A stretch of DNA of 42,215 nt from CAXKXX01 sp964059975. Its GTDB lineage: Bacteria > Pseudomonadota > Gammaproteobacteria > Enterobacterales > Enterobacteriaceae. The position numbers and the translations under genes were made by a program. The stretch covers positions 1 to 42,215 of the forward strand of contig CAXKXX010000008.1 of assembly GCA_964059975.1 (NCBI GenBank). The letters run 5' to 3'. Of the stretch, positions 9,263 to 19,061 are shown one piece after another; the stretch's first letter is position 1; the number at the start of each line of letters is the position of its first letter. The notes beneath the pieces were generated by a model, which worked only from the letters and a program-made list of their open reading frames with translations, was not told the DNA's origin and ran no database searches.

Positions 9263-9932
9263 TTTATGGTTTTATTTTACATTATGATGGAATAGTAAGG
9301 GATTTATTAATTTCAGTGTCCTATTTTCTTAGTTTTTACATTTGATCGATGGTCATAGTGCTAGCAGTATTTATTTAATATTTTACTCTAGGTTGCATGA
9401 TAAGTTTGGGTTGCTCCGAATTTTAGTATAAAACACTATTTTAAATATTTTAGCTTTTAATTTCATGGTTTTTAAAATGATTCTCGAGGCTCTACTAATT
9501 ATATCATGTACATAGTTGACCCCGCTTTCTGTGCGGATTTATTTACTTTTTAGTTTTCCGCCTGGAGTTTTCATATCGAAAAAATCTTTGGTATTAATTC
9601 CGAGCCATTCTAGTAGTGAATTTTAAACGGTTTCTCGCGAGACGTCGATTCTCTTAATTTTTAATGCGCATAAAATAGAAGGATTGAGCAGATTTGGTGC
9701 ATTATATTAAATGACTATTTCGGTCGCTGTTTTCTATTTTTGTGCCAGCCTGTTTTCTCCGGACTCTTTTCTATGGGGGTTTTAGTCGCGGAACGTTTTT
9801 GGAGGCATATATGATCTTAATTTAGCGCTTGCATATGTTCTAATTTTTCTTTTTGTATCTAAGACGCCTTGATTAGTTAGTATTTTATTTTGATTACTTT
9901 TATATTTCTCGGTGTCTATGAATTAAATAGTT
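9263..9932. other. Site where 23S and 5S rRNA genes would be expected; decayed
   Basis: In an rrnC-type operon the 23S and 5S genes lie between tRNA-Glu and tRNA-Asp, about 3 kb. Only 670 bases remain and they are AT-rich. A stretch near 9790-9880 shows patchy resemblance to the complement of the 23S 5' end (for example CATAT, CTTA, CGCTT and GCCT in the right order), too weak to prove by eye. No functional rRNA is present. Confidence 0.5.
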
Positions 9933-10008
9933 TGGCGTCCCCTAGGGGGTTCGAACCCCTGTTACCGCCGTGAAAGGGCGGTGTCCTAGGCCTCTAGACG
10001 AAGGGGAC
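9933..10008 (-). tRNA. gltU: tRNA-Glu(TTC)
   Basis: The cloverleaf runs from 10008 (GTCCCCT) to an encoded CCA at 9935-9933, with anticodon TTC in CTTTCAC and T stem AGGGG/CCCCT. In E. coli this tRNA sits in the 16S-23S spacer. Here it lies upstream of aspT and trpT with no rRNA gene on either side. The four E. coli glt copies are alike, so the symbol follows the aspT-trpT context. Confidence 0.95.
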
Positions 10009-10046
10009 GCACTTACTTACTGTATATTTTACTGTGTATTTTTAGT

Positions 10047-10074
10047 ATTTTATTTAATTCTGCTATTTCGGCAA
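10047..10074 (-). promoter_or_regulatory. Weak promoter candidate upstream of tRNA-Glu
   Basis: The minus strand reads TTGCCG, a 16-base spacer, then TAAAAT, about 40 bases before the tRNA. With the rRNA promoter lost the tRNA needs its own signal, but in such AT-rich DNA the match may be chance. Confidence 0.25.
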
Positions 10075-11157
10075 TTTCATCCGGATGAGAATCGGCTTAG
10101 ATTAAACTATCTCGGATTTTTATTAGGAAATAGATATGCGGTGGTCGCTATCGCTAATGGCCGTTTTGTAGTTTATAAGTATAGTACTGATGCTTATTGG
10201 CAGTAAAATTACTTAATGGCAATATGTAAACTTTAGTAGCATTGCTAAATGCGCTTTTTATTTATAATTTTATGAGTTATTGTTTTACTTTAACAGTTTT
10301 GAGAAACTGTTTTAATTTCTACGGCATCTGGATGGGTTGTCTATTTTAGTTTGATATCTTAGCGGCAATTCTATGAGAATAAATCGAACGCCGCTAAGAA
10401 ATAATCTTTTGAATATTATTGATGTACTGTTTTATTTTTAAAGATTTTTTATGTGTAAGGAGGGAGTTATTTTTTAGTCGTTTAGATTCAGATTAAATGC
10501 TTTAGCTTTTCATATTAGTTGTGTTTTTATATTTTTAAGGGTAAGTTTAGGGCGTGCTTTTTAGATTTCTTTTTATTTTCCGGGAAAGTTCTGATTTTTA
10601 AATTTTTTATTCTGAAAAATTTAGAATGCTCAGAGGAATAGTGTCTATCCTGTTTTTTACTTTATTTAATTGTCAATTGCGATTTTTAAAATTACACGGA
10701 TTAGTTTTCGGCTTTGCTTGTTCTAAATGTGTACAGTATTGTTGTTTGATGCTCTCGTATTATTTTAACTATTTTGAAGAATTATTTTTCCAATTTTAGA
10801 TCTTTAATTTTAGAGTTTTGGTGATGTCTTTAAAGTATATTTTGTGTCCGCTTGTATCGTTTGGCTTTTAGATTTAGTGTAAAGTTTAAAGTGAGAATGA
10901 CCTTCTGTATTATTTTCTTAAGATAAGTTTTGGTTGGCGTTGCCACGAAGATTATTTTGAGTGCTATTGTACTGTACGCATCACTCTTGCGACAATAGAA
11001 TTCTTGCGAATTTTTATGAATTCTGTGTGTCTCTAAGACTCTTGTGCTAGCGTTTCTTGAACTTTTTACGTAAATATTTTTTGAATTTTTTAATAAAGAT
11101 TTTTTGGTATTCGGTGGAGTGTGTTAGGAATTTGGGTTTTTTTAATTAAAATTTTCC

Positions 11158-11247
11158 TTATTTTAGCTCAGCCTGCTATTTGAGCGATTATTTTAGCTCA
11201 GCCTGCTATTTAAGCGATTATTTTAGCTCAGCCTGCTATTTAAGCGA
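11158..11247. repeat. Three tandem copies of a 30-bp unit
   Basis: Units at 11158-11187, 11188-11217 and 11218-11247 share the core TTAGCTCAGCCTGCTATTT and differ at one position (TTGAGCGA in the first, TTAAGCGA in the others). There is no spacer between units, so it is not a CRISPR array, and no ORF crosses it. Confidence 0.95.
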
Positions 11248-12451
11248 TTGTTGATTAAATTAGATTTTATTTTTCTTATTAGCATTTATTTTTTATGAAA
11301 TTAAAGCGTTATTTCTAATTTTGGTTTTAACTTTTATTAAAGCTCATGCTTAGTATTTTTAATCTTAAAGTGTTTAGTATTTGTAGTCTTAAATTTGATT
11401 TTAAAATTTAAGTTCAGATTATTCTCTTATTTTTTTCTGTTTTTAGGGGGTGGAGCTCAGGGTTTTTAGCTTTTTTACTATATGGTTTTTTATTTTTAGT
11501 CGATGTTCGTGGGTTGATCATTTTATTTTGGGGTATAAATTTTTATTTTAGGCTGAAACTCTCTAAAAATTTAGAGAGCTTATGTGCGATTTTGTTTTAA
11601 GTTTTTAAAGAGCATGGATCTTGATTCTTAAATCTAAGCTTAATTTTAAATAAAATTAATACTAATTTCAAGATAGTACGGGTTTTTTAAAAAAAGTCAA
11701 GCCACTATTTTTATTTTTCTTATTGATTCTAGCACGTATCCATTAGAGCCTATGGGGTTCATGATTAATGCGTTAGTTAAAAGTTAGAATGTAATTATGC
11801 TATAAAATTATTTTTATTTTTGTGTTTCCTTAATCGAAGCTATCTCGTACTATTTATTGGGGAAATCCATACAATAAATGCTCGTGTTTCATAAAAATGA
11901 AAAAAGCAAATAGCTGAAATCTAAACATTAAAATTTATATTTTGCCAGTACATGCTTCACCTTAATTAAGGTGTCGTCGTATCTGAGATGTGACGGATTA
12001 TCTGAGATAACATCGTAGAATTATTGTTGCCGCGCCCGCTAATCTCAGTGGCAACCCTGTTATTTGTGGCCTTAGTATGGCAGCTTAAAGCTTTAAATTA
12101 GCCGCTAAATTTCTCTTGTGATAATACGATTAAGATTCATTCGAGAAGAAAAATGTTTGAGGGAGAGCGTTTCTAGTTTCTACATATGCACTCTCATTTC
12201 TACATGTGCGCTCTCAGATGTGTTCGACACACTCTGAGAAGTGGCTACTAACTTCTAATTGTATTACATGTGGAGACTTTAAGTTGGTTGTTAGTTGTAT
12301 CTATTCGGCTATCTCTAATACTAGAAATCAAGAGTCTGGCGGGCTATTTTCCGGATCTCTCTGAACTCCTCGAATGATTTTTACCCCTAAAAGTGGGTTT
12401 GATCCCATGAGCTAGATAGCCAAAAAATATCTAAATGGCGCCGCTTATTAT

Positions 12452-13279
12452 CTATACCGTAAAGTCACTACGCAGCCCACGAAGCACTGTCTCCGTGTCA
12501 GGCATAACTCCATGCCAAAGTAAAAATGCATGAGCTGCTTGTTCAACGAGCATTCCCAGGCCGTCGGAGTACTGCCTCACCCCCTGATCCTGTGCCCAAG
12601 TAAGAAATGGGGTTAATTTCCGACAGTAGCACATATCGTAATAGCGGCTTTTACGGTCAACCAGATTATTCGATAAGATTAGCTTTGCCCCTCCAATAGC
12701 AGCGGTTGTAGCATTGATTACTAGATCAAATGATTTCTTTTGATTAAGGTGACTAATCGACTGCGCTGAGATTTTACCAAATTGTTGGAATAGCTCGGCT
12801 AATTTCTTGGCTCGGCTAAAAGTTCGATTGGTAATGGTTAGTTGACAACCAAAAGACAATAAGGACAAAATCGCGGCACGTGCTGCTCCGCCCGCGCCCA
12901 CAAGTAAAATATGATCTTCTGGCCAAATTAACTGTTGGCGCTGAAGATCGGTTAATAGACCGATTCCATCCGTATTGTCTCCCAGAAAACCGCCACCTGG
13001 TAACGCCTTAATCGTATTCACGGCACCAGAAAGTGCAGCTCGTTCGCTCAATTGAGCTGCCGCTCGAAAAGCGCGTATCTTGAAGGGTGCTGTGATATTT
13101 GCCCCAGTACCACCTGTTCTGATAAACGCTTCTAGGCTCATCTCAAAGCGATCTTTGGGTGCAAGTATTGCCCCATAAGGATGGGGTATTCCGGTCTGCT
13201 CCGAGAACAATGCATGTATCAGTGGAGACTGGCTATGGCTAATGGGATTGCCAAATATCGCAAATTTTTTAAAGCACAT
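12452..13279 (-). CDS. aroE: Shikimate dehydrogenase (NADP+)
   Basis: Reduces 3-dehydroshikimate to shikimate. It has 275 residues, close to the 272 of E. coli. Shikimate-binding Ser14 and Ser16 lie in NPISHSQSPLIH. Lys67 is in NITAPFK (usually NVTVPFK), Asp104 is in NTDGIGLLTDL, and the NADP-binding loop GAGGAARAA starts at 128. It is 15 bases downstream of tsaC, as in E. coli. With aroQ it shows that at least two shikimate steps are kept. Confidence 0.96.
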   Translation of the reverse strand: MCFKKFAIFGNPISHSQSPLIHALFSEQTGIPHPYGAILAPKDRFEMSLEAFIRTGGTGANITAPFKIRAFRAAAQLSERAALSGAVNTIKALPGGGFLGDNTDGIGLLTDLQRQQLIWPEDHILLVGAGGAARAAILSLLSFGCQLTITNRTFSRAKKLAELFQQFGKISAQSISHLNQKKSFDLVINATTAAIGGAKLILSNNLVDRKSRYYDMCYCRKLTPFLTWAQDQGVRQYSDGLGMLVEQAAHAFLLWHGVMPDTETVLRGLRSDFTV

Positions 13280-13294
13280 TACTGCTGTTTCACT

Positions 13295-13858
13295 TTATCG
13301 AATCCGCTTCCCACTTAAGGCATTTCTAATTTCAGAAGGTTCAGCGTAAATTCCAGCTTTACCATCCAGTACTGGGAGCGAAGTACCGAAGTACTTAGCC
13401 ACCTCATCCTTATTACGGCAGGGATTTTGATTACTTAGATTAGCGCTAGTTGAAACCAACGGTTTGCCATACTGCATACAAAGTTGCTGTACTATTGGAT
13501 GAGGGGTAACTCGTACTGCTAAAGAATTAAACCGTCCGGTTAGAAAGCGCGGGGTTTTCGGGAGAGCGGGGATGACCCAAGTTACGGCGCCTGGCCAGGT
13601 ACTAAACATTGCGGCGCGCTGCTGATCATTTAATGCATTGTCGTTAATATACGGAATTAATTGTTGATAGTCGGAGGCAATAAGAATCAGCCCTTTTTCC
13701 TTCGACCTGTGTTTTAAAGATAGAAGATTACTAACGGCTAATTCACTGTCGGGATCACATCCTAGAGCAAATACGGTTTCAGTAGGATAGGCGATAATTT
13801 GCTGTTTTTTCAATGCATCAATAATAAATGCAAGTTTGGGAGTCGATTCTAAATTCAT
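13295..13858 (-). CDS. tsaC: Threonylcarbamoyl-AMP synthase
   Basis: Makes threonylcarbamoyl-AMP for the t6A modification at position 37 of tRNAs reading ANN codons (older names yrdC, rimN). The start is placed at the ATG at 13858 (MNLESTPKLAFIIDALKKQQ), giving 187 residues against 190 in E. coli. The frame is open to 13921, but those 21 residues have no family counterpart. Conserved segments are IAYPTETVFALGCDPDS, LKHRSKEKGLILIA, LAVRVTPHPI and KPLVSTSANLS. No clear Shine-Dalgarno precedes the chosen start. The E. coli neighbour yrdD, upstream, is not recognisable here. Confidence 0.93.
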   Translation of the reverse strand: MNLESTPKLAFIIDALKKQQIIAYPTETVFALGCDPDSELAVSNLLSLKHRSKEKGLILIASDYQQLIPYINDNALNDQQRAAMFSTWPGAVTWVIPALPKTPRFLTGRFNSLAVRVTPHPIVQQLCMQYGKPLVSTSANLSNQNPCRNKDEVAKYFGTSLPVLDGKAGIYAEPSEIRNALSGKRIR

Positions 13859-14425
13859 AATGTGATTAATTATTAATTTTAAGAGTTTTTCACAAATCTT
13901 TTTGATAAAGATAAGGGGCAAAAATTTTTTTAAAATACGGAGATCTAGCGTTCAATAATAGATAAATTTAATACGGATTCGTATATATAAAGTTTATATA
14001 AATATGTGGCTAACTTATGTGGCTAACTGTTATCTCCGGATGGGATGAAGGTAGCTGGACTACCAGAACTCTAGAGTGGCTGACACTAGATATGGTCTAT
14101 GCTACTTGCATTTTAGCATAGACTATGTTACTGCCGGCTGGCACGTCAATAAATTTTTGGGTTCACCCCAATGGGTTAACGCCTTGCTGCGACGTGAAAC
14201 TCGCGATACACCTGTCTATCTAGATGTCAATTTATTAGTCAACGCCTTAATCATTGTTTCACATACTGGTACTCGAGGTATCTAATAATGATATCGAGGG
14301 GCATGAGAAAGTGGTCGCACCTGACTAATGTGATGGCTAGGACGATCTTGGATCCTCAGTTTAGTTTGTTCTAGACCCCAGAGAAAGCGTCGGTCTAATG
14401 ATCATCTTTTATGTCTTTAAAAATT
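13859..14425. other. Spacer between smg remnant and tsaC
   Basis: About 570 bases. In E. coli yrdD, a zinc-finger protein, lies here, but I could not find its CxxC pattern on the minus strand. It contains a 10-bp inverted repeat GTCTATGCTA/TAGCATAGAC (14095-14123, 9-base loop). A 69-codon frame at 14076-14285 on the plus strand crosses the hairpin and looks spurious. Confidence 0.5.
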
Positions 14426-14892
14426 TTAATGTAGATAGCTATTTACTTTAAATAGTATTTCTTCCATTTTTTGATAAGCATTTTCATATCCTGGGGTGTT
14501 AAATAATACCATCAACACTATCCACTTCAAATCTTCTAAATTGAAATCTGTATTTCCAGAATTCATAATTCGATCAATAACCATTTCGCGAGTTTCAGGG
14601 TTCAATACCTGAATCTGCTCCAGAAATAAAAGGAAGCCACGGCAGCTTACGTCTAAATGAATCTTTTCTTTTTGGGTGTAAATCCGCATCATTATTGGGT
14701 TACCATCAATGTAATAATATGTATCTTCTATAGTTTATACATAAGATAATTTTCAACCAACTCGATGCATTCCTGATCTCGTCTGGATGAGATCTAGCCT
14801 ACTCCAGATCACCGATCACCTGCTCCGCATTGACTTATATCTCTAATTTTTTCGATATAAGTTTTAGGTGAGTACATAAGTGAATTGATCGT
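14426..14892 (-). pseudogene. smg: Broken smg (DUF494 family)
   Basis: Smg is a 157-residue protein of unclear function, next to dprA in many proteobacteria. The C-terminal 87 residues are intact (MRIYTQKEKIHLDVSCRGFLLFLE onward) and match E. coli from about residue 70. Upstream the same frame soon meets a TAA, but the N-terminal half is still readable in other frames. INSLMYSPKTYIEKIRDIS aligns with the family start. NAEQVIGDLE, then TAG at 14801-14799, then ARSHPDEIRNASSWLK corresponds to the segment before residue 60. So there is at least one stop and two frameshifts over nearly the full expected length. A start within the intact part (ATG at 14692 or 14689) could still give an 87-88 residue product, but a recent pseudogene is likelier. 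Confidence 0.85.
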
Positions 14893-16166
14893 GTCTATAT
14901 TCAAAGATGCAGAAATGATCAGCGCATATCCGTACGATTCGTCAGTCTAGTAGCCTGAGATTTATAATAGTGCAATTCTTAATGATACCATAAATCAAAA
15001 GGAACGTTAAGAGGCGATTTGGGTGGGTTCGTCTAATTGATTCGCTATTGTTTTAAGCAGATTAAAGAATGATAAGTCAGCTTCAGATTCATAAGAATAG
15101 GCTCATATTTTCTTTTATTTAAATGAGGCTGATAAAGAATTATTTATAACTGTTTAGCAATATCTTTAGGATTTTATAATGACTAGACTAAAATCTTATC
15201 AGATTTTCGATCAGTGCATATCTTAACTCATTAGGTCTTCTTGACTCTCCGGAAAGACCGGACGTCGACTAATATAAGAGCCTCGTTTTTCGGGGGCCCC
15301 AATGGTTATTGGGCTCAATCTTAATTTTTTATAAGGCGTTGCTATTGAAAAAGTTTTGTCGAAAAAAGCAAGCGCCCAGCCCCTCATAGTCACACATCTT
15401 AGAGCAATCTGATTAAAAATTTCTTAGTAAACCGTTTATGCTAAAGAAAATAGAAGACTTTACCTTAGCCGTACCCCTGCTATCAATACTACCACACGAC
15501 ACCATTGCTATTTACCTATGCAGTTCGAGCATAAATACTATCTATTCTATAATAGGTGCCCATGATAAATTATAACATAGATGCATTAGGTAGATCACTC
15601 ATAAGGTAGATCATCCATATTCTTGATGTTAAGTATAATTCCTAGGTCTTTTACTATCGAGTATTATGTTTTTTAAACTTTTAGTAATTGAGAGTTATCC
15701 TCTAGTAATTGAGAGTTATCCTCAATTTAGAAGCAATAACGCATTATTATAATGGTTTAAATATTTCAAAATCTTTCATCATATATTCTTACTATATCCC
15801 AGTATAAATTCTTCTTATAAATAAGAATCTGAGAAATTAGTTTTTAACTAGATCAAAGCGTCGAAGAAATAAAAAATATTTACTTCATAAAAATAAGCTT
15901 GCTATCAATAATGCAAAATTACCTATAAAAACAATTTTTACAGTATAATATTGACTACTATAAATTAGTTTATGATTTGTCTAATTAATGGTACATCTAG
16001 TTCATTATCATATATTTGTGAACTCATTTTATTCCTACATCATAGACTTTAAAAATCGGTTCTATTAAATCTATTTAAATAATTGATGTGCAATGCTATT
16101 AATAAGGATAAAAAATTGCTAAAATGAAATCGAAATTTATTTTAACTAGAATACAAATCTAAAAAT
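14893..16166. other. Gene-free stretch between smg remnant and def
   Basis: About 1.27 kb, close to the size of dprA, which occupies this position in E. coli. I tried to read DprA motifs on the minus strand around 15240-15420, where GC is higher, and found nothing firm. A 21-bp direct duplication is at 15682-15723. Confidence 0.5.
15682..15723. repeat. Two perfect tandem copies of a 21-bp unit
   Basis: Units at 15682-15702 and 15703-15723 each begin TAGTAATTGAGAG and end TTATCCTC. They are identical and non-coding. Confidence 0.9.
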
Positions 16167-16676
16167 ATGTCAGTATTACAAGTATTACATTATCCAGATG
16201 ACCGACTTCGAAAAATCGCAGAACCAGTAAAAATAGTTAATGAAGATGTTCAGAATACAGTTCATAGTATGCTCGAAACTATGTACTCGGAAGACGGAAT
16301 TGGCTTAGCTGCAACCCAAGTAGGCATTGAGAAGCGCATTATCGTGATTGACCTTTTTAAAAACAGGGAAGATCGTCTCGTGCTGATTAATCCGGAATTA
16401 CTAGAAAAAAATGGTGAAATTCAAACCGAAGAAGGTTGTCTTTCTATACCTTTTTATCAAATTCCAGTACTACGCGCTACGAATGTGAAAATACGTGCAC
16501 TTAACTTAGCAGGACAATCGTTTGAACTTGAAGCACAAAACCTACTTGCGATCTGCATCCAACACGAAATGGATCACTTATCGGGTAGGCTCCTCGTAGA
16601 CTATGTATCACCCCTTAAGCGGGAGCGCATCCGAAAAAAACTAGAAAAAATAGCCAAATTTAACATCCAAACTTAA
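16167..16676 (+). CDS. def: Peptide deformylase
   Basis: Removes the formyl group from nascent N-formyl-Met. It has 169 residues, as in E. coli. The three family motifs are GIGLAATQVG (44-53), EEGCLSIP with metal ligand Cys91, and HEMDH with His133, Glu134 and His137. The ATG at 16167 gives the standard start MSVLQVLHYPDDRLRK. It is first in def-fmt-rsmB-trkA, with fmt 18 bases downstream. It is essential wherever initiator Met-tRNA is formylated, and fmt is kept next to it. Confidence 0.97.
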   Translation: MSVLQVLHYPDDRLRKIAEPVKIVNEDVQNTVHSMLETMYSEDGIGLAATQVGIEKRIIVIDLFKNREDRLVLINPELLEKNGEIQTEEGCLSIPFYQIPVLRATNVKIRALNLAGQSFELEAQNLLAICIQHEMDHLSGRLLVDYVSPLKRERIRKKLEKIAKFNIQT

Positions 16677-16694
16677 CTAATATCAGGAAATAGA

Positions 16695-17639
16695 GTGTCC
16701 GACCCTTTACGGATAATTTTCGCCGGAACGCCAGATTTTGCAGCCCGCCACCTCAAGGCTCTGCTATTGTCTAAGCACAAGATCCTTGGCGTACTTACTA
16801 AGCCCGATAGTCCAAATGGCAGAGGAAATAAGCTGGTTCCAAACTCAGTTAAAACACTAGCAGAACAGCACAAACTAAAAGTATTTCAACCAAAATCTCT
16901 GCGGACTGGAGAGGTCTCTAAACTAATTGCCGACCTTAACGCGGACGTAATAGTTGCAGTCGCTTACGGCCTGATTTTTCCAAAAACAGTATTAAGTACA
17001 CCCGACTTAGGGTGTATTAACGTACATGCTTCACTTCTTCCACGCTGGCGTGGTGCTGCACCAATACAGCGCTCCTTATTGGCTGGAGACAATGAAACTG
17101 GAATAACCGTCATACAGATGGATTCCGGATTAGATAGCGGAGACATGTTATACAAGAGCGTGTGTCCTATCGAAGCGACAGATACCAGTGCTAGTCTATA
17201 TGAAAAACTCGCCGAACTTGGCCCAACAGCGCTATTGACAACGTTACAAAATTTACAAAAGGGCACCGCTAAATATGAAGTTCAAGACGAGACTAAAGTT
17301 ATTTATGCTAAAAAACTAAGCAAAGAAGAAGCCCGACTGAATTGGTGTCTATCCGCAGAACAACTAGAGCGTCGTATTCGTGCCTTTAATCCGTGGCCAA
17401 TTAGCTACTTTATTATAGATAAAAATCCAGTGAAAGTCTGGAAGGCCGATGTACTCTTGGAAGAGGAGCGTGTGGATCCTGGTATTATTATTCGTACTAA
17501 TAAAGACGGTATTCAGGTGGCGACCTCTAGTGGAATTCTTAATTTAAGTTGTTTACAACTATCTGGGAAAAAACCGATGTCAGCGCGAGATTTGCTAAAT
17601 GCTCGTAGAAATTGGTGTATTCCCGGAAACCAATTGTAG
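16695..17639 (+). CDS. fmt: Methionyl-tRNA formyltransferase
   Basis: Transfers a formyl group from 10-formyl-tetrahydrofolate to initiator Met-tRNA. It has 314 residues against 315 in E. coli. The start is GTG at 16695 (SDPLRIIFAGTPDFAARHL), which matches the family N-terminus. The catalytic region shows Asn109, His111, the signature SLLPRWRGAAPIQ (113-125) and Asp147 in MDSGLDSGDM. The C-terminal tRNA-binding domain (about 207-314) retains AFNPWP and ends in RRNWCIPGNQL. It is paired with def. Confidence 0.96.
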   Translation: MSDPLRIIFAGTPDFAARHLKALLLSKHKILGVLTKPDSPNGRGNKLVPNSVKTLAEQHKLKVFQPKSLRTGEVSKLIADLNADVIVAVAYGLIFPKTVLSTPDLGCINVHASLLPRWRGAAPIQRSLLAGDNETGITVIQMDSGLDSGDMLYKSVCPIEATDTSASLYEKLAELGPTALLTTLQNLQKGTAKYEVQDETKVIYAKKLSKEEARLNWCLSAEQLERRIRAFNPWPISYFIIDKNPVKVWKADVLLEEERVDPGIIIRTNKDGIQVATSSGILNLSCLQLSGKKPMSARDLLNARRNWCIPGNQL

Positions 17640-17705
17640 CTTTCTCTATAGTCCGAATTTTAGTCGCCCATACTATTTATTATTCTTTTAATTCTAATTG
17701 TTATC

Positions 17706-19004
17706 ATGAAAAACAATTACAATCTCCGAAGTCAAGCCGCTAAATCTATCGGGAAAGTATTAGATAGTGGTCAATCACTTAGTACTGTTTTACCAGAAAT
17801 GCAAAAAACTATTAAGGATATCGATCGGCCTCTTCTGAAAGAGCTTTGCTTCGGCGTACTACGTGTGCTACCTCAGTTAGAATGGTATATTCAGCAGTTA
17901 ATGCACAAGCCAATTATTGGAAAGCAACGCCCAATCCACTACTTATTAATCATTGGTCTTTATCAACTACTATACACCCGCATTCCACATCATGCAGTGT
18001 TAGCCGAAACAGTAAACGGTTCAGTAGCACTGAAGTGCGCTAAATTTAAAGGGCTTGTTAACGGTATACTACGCCAATTTTTACGTAAAAAAGATACGTT
18101 AATATGGCACACTGCAGGTAACAATTACTTCCGTTACCTGCACCCAATGTGGTTACTGCAACGCATTCAACATGCTTATCCACTTCAGTGGCAGCATATT
18201 CTGGATGCTAATAACCAGAGGCCTCCAATGTGGTTGCGCGTTAACCGTTTACGCTATACCCGAGAAGCATACTTGAAGTTGATGAAGCAATCCGGAATTG
18301 ATGCTGAACCTCATGTCAAATATAGTGACGCACTAAGGCTCATAAAACCTTGCAACGTAAACGCTTTACCTGGATTTGCTAATGGCTGGGTTACCGTACA
18401 AGATGTTTCTTCACAGGGCTGCATTGCCCTGCTAGATCCAAAAAATAATGAAAAAATCCTAGACTTATGCGCTGCACCAGGTGTTAAAACTACTTATATT
18501 CTAGAAGTTGCTCCTAAGGCAAAAGTGATAGCTATTGATATTAACGAACGGCGTCTTACTTACGTTAAGGAAAATCTACAGCGCTTGAAATTGTATGCTA
18601 AGGTAAAAGTAGGTGATGGACGCCATCCGCAACAATGGTGCGGGAAAAAGCATAAACGATTTGATCGGATTTTACTTGATGCTCCTTGCTCTGGAACCGG
18701 AGTTATTCGTCGGCATCCTGATATCAAATGGCTACGTCGCGACTGTGATATTGTTGTGCTAGCCAAACTACAGGGAGAGATGCTTAAAGCAGTATGGCCA
18801 TATTTAAAATCTGGCGGTGTACTACTCTATGTTACCTGCTCTATTCTTCCAGAAGAAAATAGTGAACAAATCGCCATTTTTTTAGAACATCATAACGACG
18901 CTAAGTTGATCACAGTTGATAGTTTAGATCAGCAGGGCCTCCAGAAGCTTCCGAGCCCCAAAGGGGGCGATGGATTTTTTTATGCTAAGCTGATTAAAAT
19001 ATAA
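17706..19004 (+). CDS. rsmB: 16S rRNA m5C967 methyltransferase
   Basis: SAM-dependent methylation of C967 in 16S rRNA. It has 432 residues against 429 in E. coli. A NusB-like N-terminal RNA-binding domain (about 1-140) is followed by the Rossmann methyltransferase domain with the SAM loop DLCAAPGVKT (253-262). The two catalytic cysteines are Cys328 in DAPCSGTG and Cys378 in VTCSILPEENS. A 66-base gap separates it from fmt. Retention of an rRNA modification enzyme in such a reduced region is worth noting but not unusual. Confidence 0.96.
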   Translation: MKNNYNLRSQAAKSIGKVLDSGQSLSTVLPEMQKTIKDIDRPLLKELCFGVLRVLPQLEWYIQQLMHKPIIGKQRPIHYLLIIGLYQLLYTRIPHHAVLAETVNGSVALKCAKFKGLVNGILRQFLRKKDTLIWHTAGNNYFRYLHPMWLLQRIQHAYPLQWQHILDANNQRPPMWLRVNRLRYTREAYLKLMKQSGIDAEPHVKYSDALRLIKPCNVNALPGFANGWVTVQDVSSQGCIALLDPKNNEKILDLCAAPGVKTTYILEVAPKAKVIAIDINERRLTYVKENLQRLKLYAKVKVGDGRHPQQWCGKKHKRFDRILLDAPCSGTGVIRRHPDIKWLRRDCDIVVLAKLQGEMLKAVWPYLKSGGVLLYVTCSILPEENSEQIAIFLEHHNDAKLITVDSLDQQGLQKLPSPKGGDGFFYAKLIKI

Positions 19005-19061
19005 TTTTCGGGTCAAATTTAAGCCCCCAAAAATCTTTCAGTGTGTGGCCCAGGGAGCTAA

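Larger units (their letters stand above)
10009..12451. other. 2.4-kb gene-free stretch where a 16S rRNA gene would be expected
   Basis: No ORF or RNA gene can be supported. TAAGGAGG at 10456-10463 is the complement of the 16S anti-Shine-Dalgarno end in the expected orientation. A CCGGGAA near 10577, followed by TCTGAT, resembles the complement of the 16S segment about 150 bases further in, and a GCGATT near 10690 may continue it. Taken together these suggest a degraded 16S gene, but each match is short. A three-copy 30-bp tandem repeat lies at 11158-11247. Confidence 0.45.

Noticed and set aside
9360..9430. Remnant of 5S rRNA
   Set aside because: A few bases (TTACTCTAGGTTGCATG) loosely resemble the 5S complement, but the match is too short and gapped to claim.
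9970..10206. A 78-codon frame on the plus strand
   Set aside because: It starts inside the tRNA-Glu gene on the opposite strand and has no recognisable domain.
11158..11247. Possible CRISPR array
   Set aside because: The three 30-bp units abut directly with no spacers, and no cas gene is near.
14076..14285. A 69-codon frame on the plus strand near a hairpin
   Set aside because: It has no similarity that I recognise, it crosses a palindrome, and the region should hold yrdD on the other strand.
15240..15420. Remnant of dprA
   Set aside because: The position and size of the gap fit, but reading all minus-strand frames gave only scattered single-residue matches to DprA motifs.
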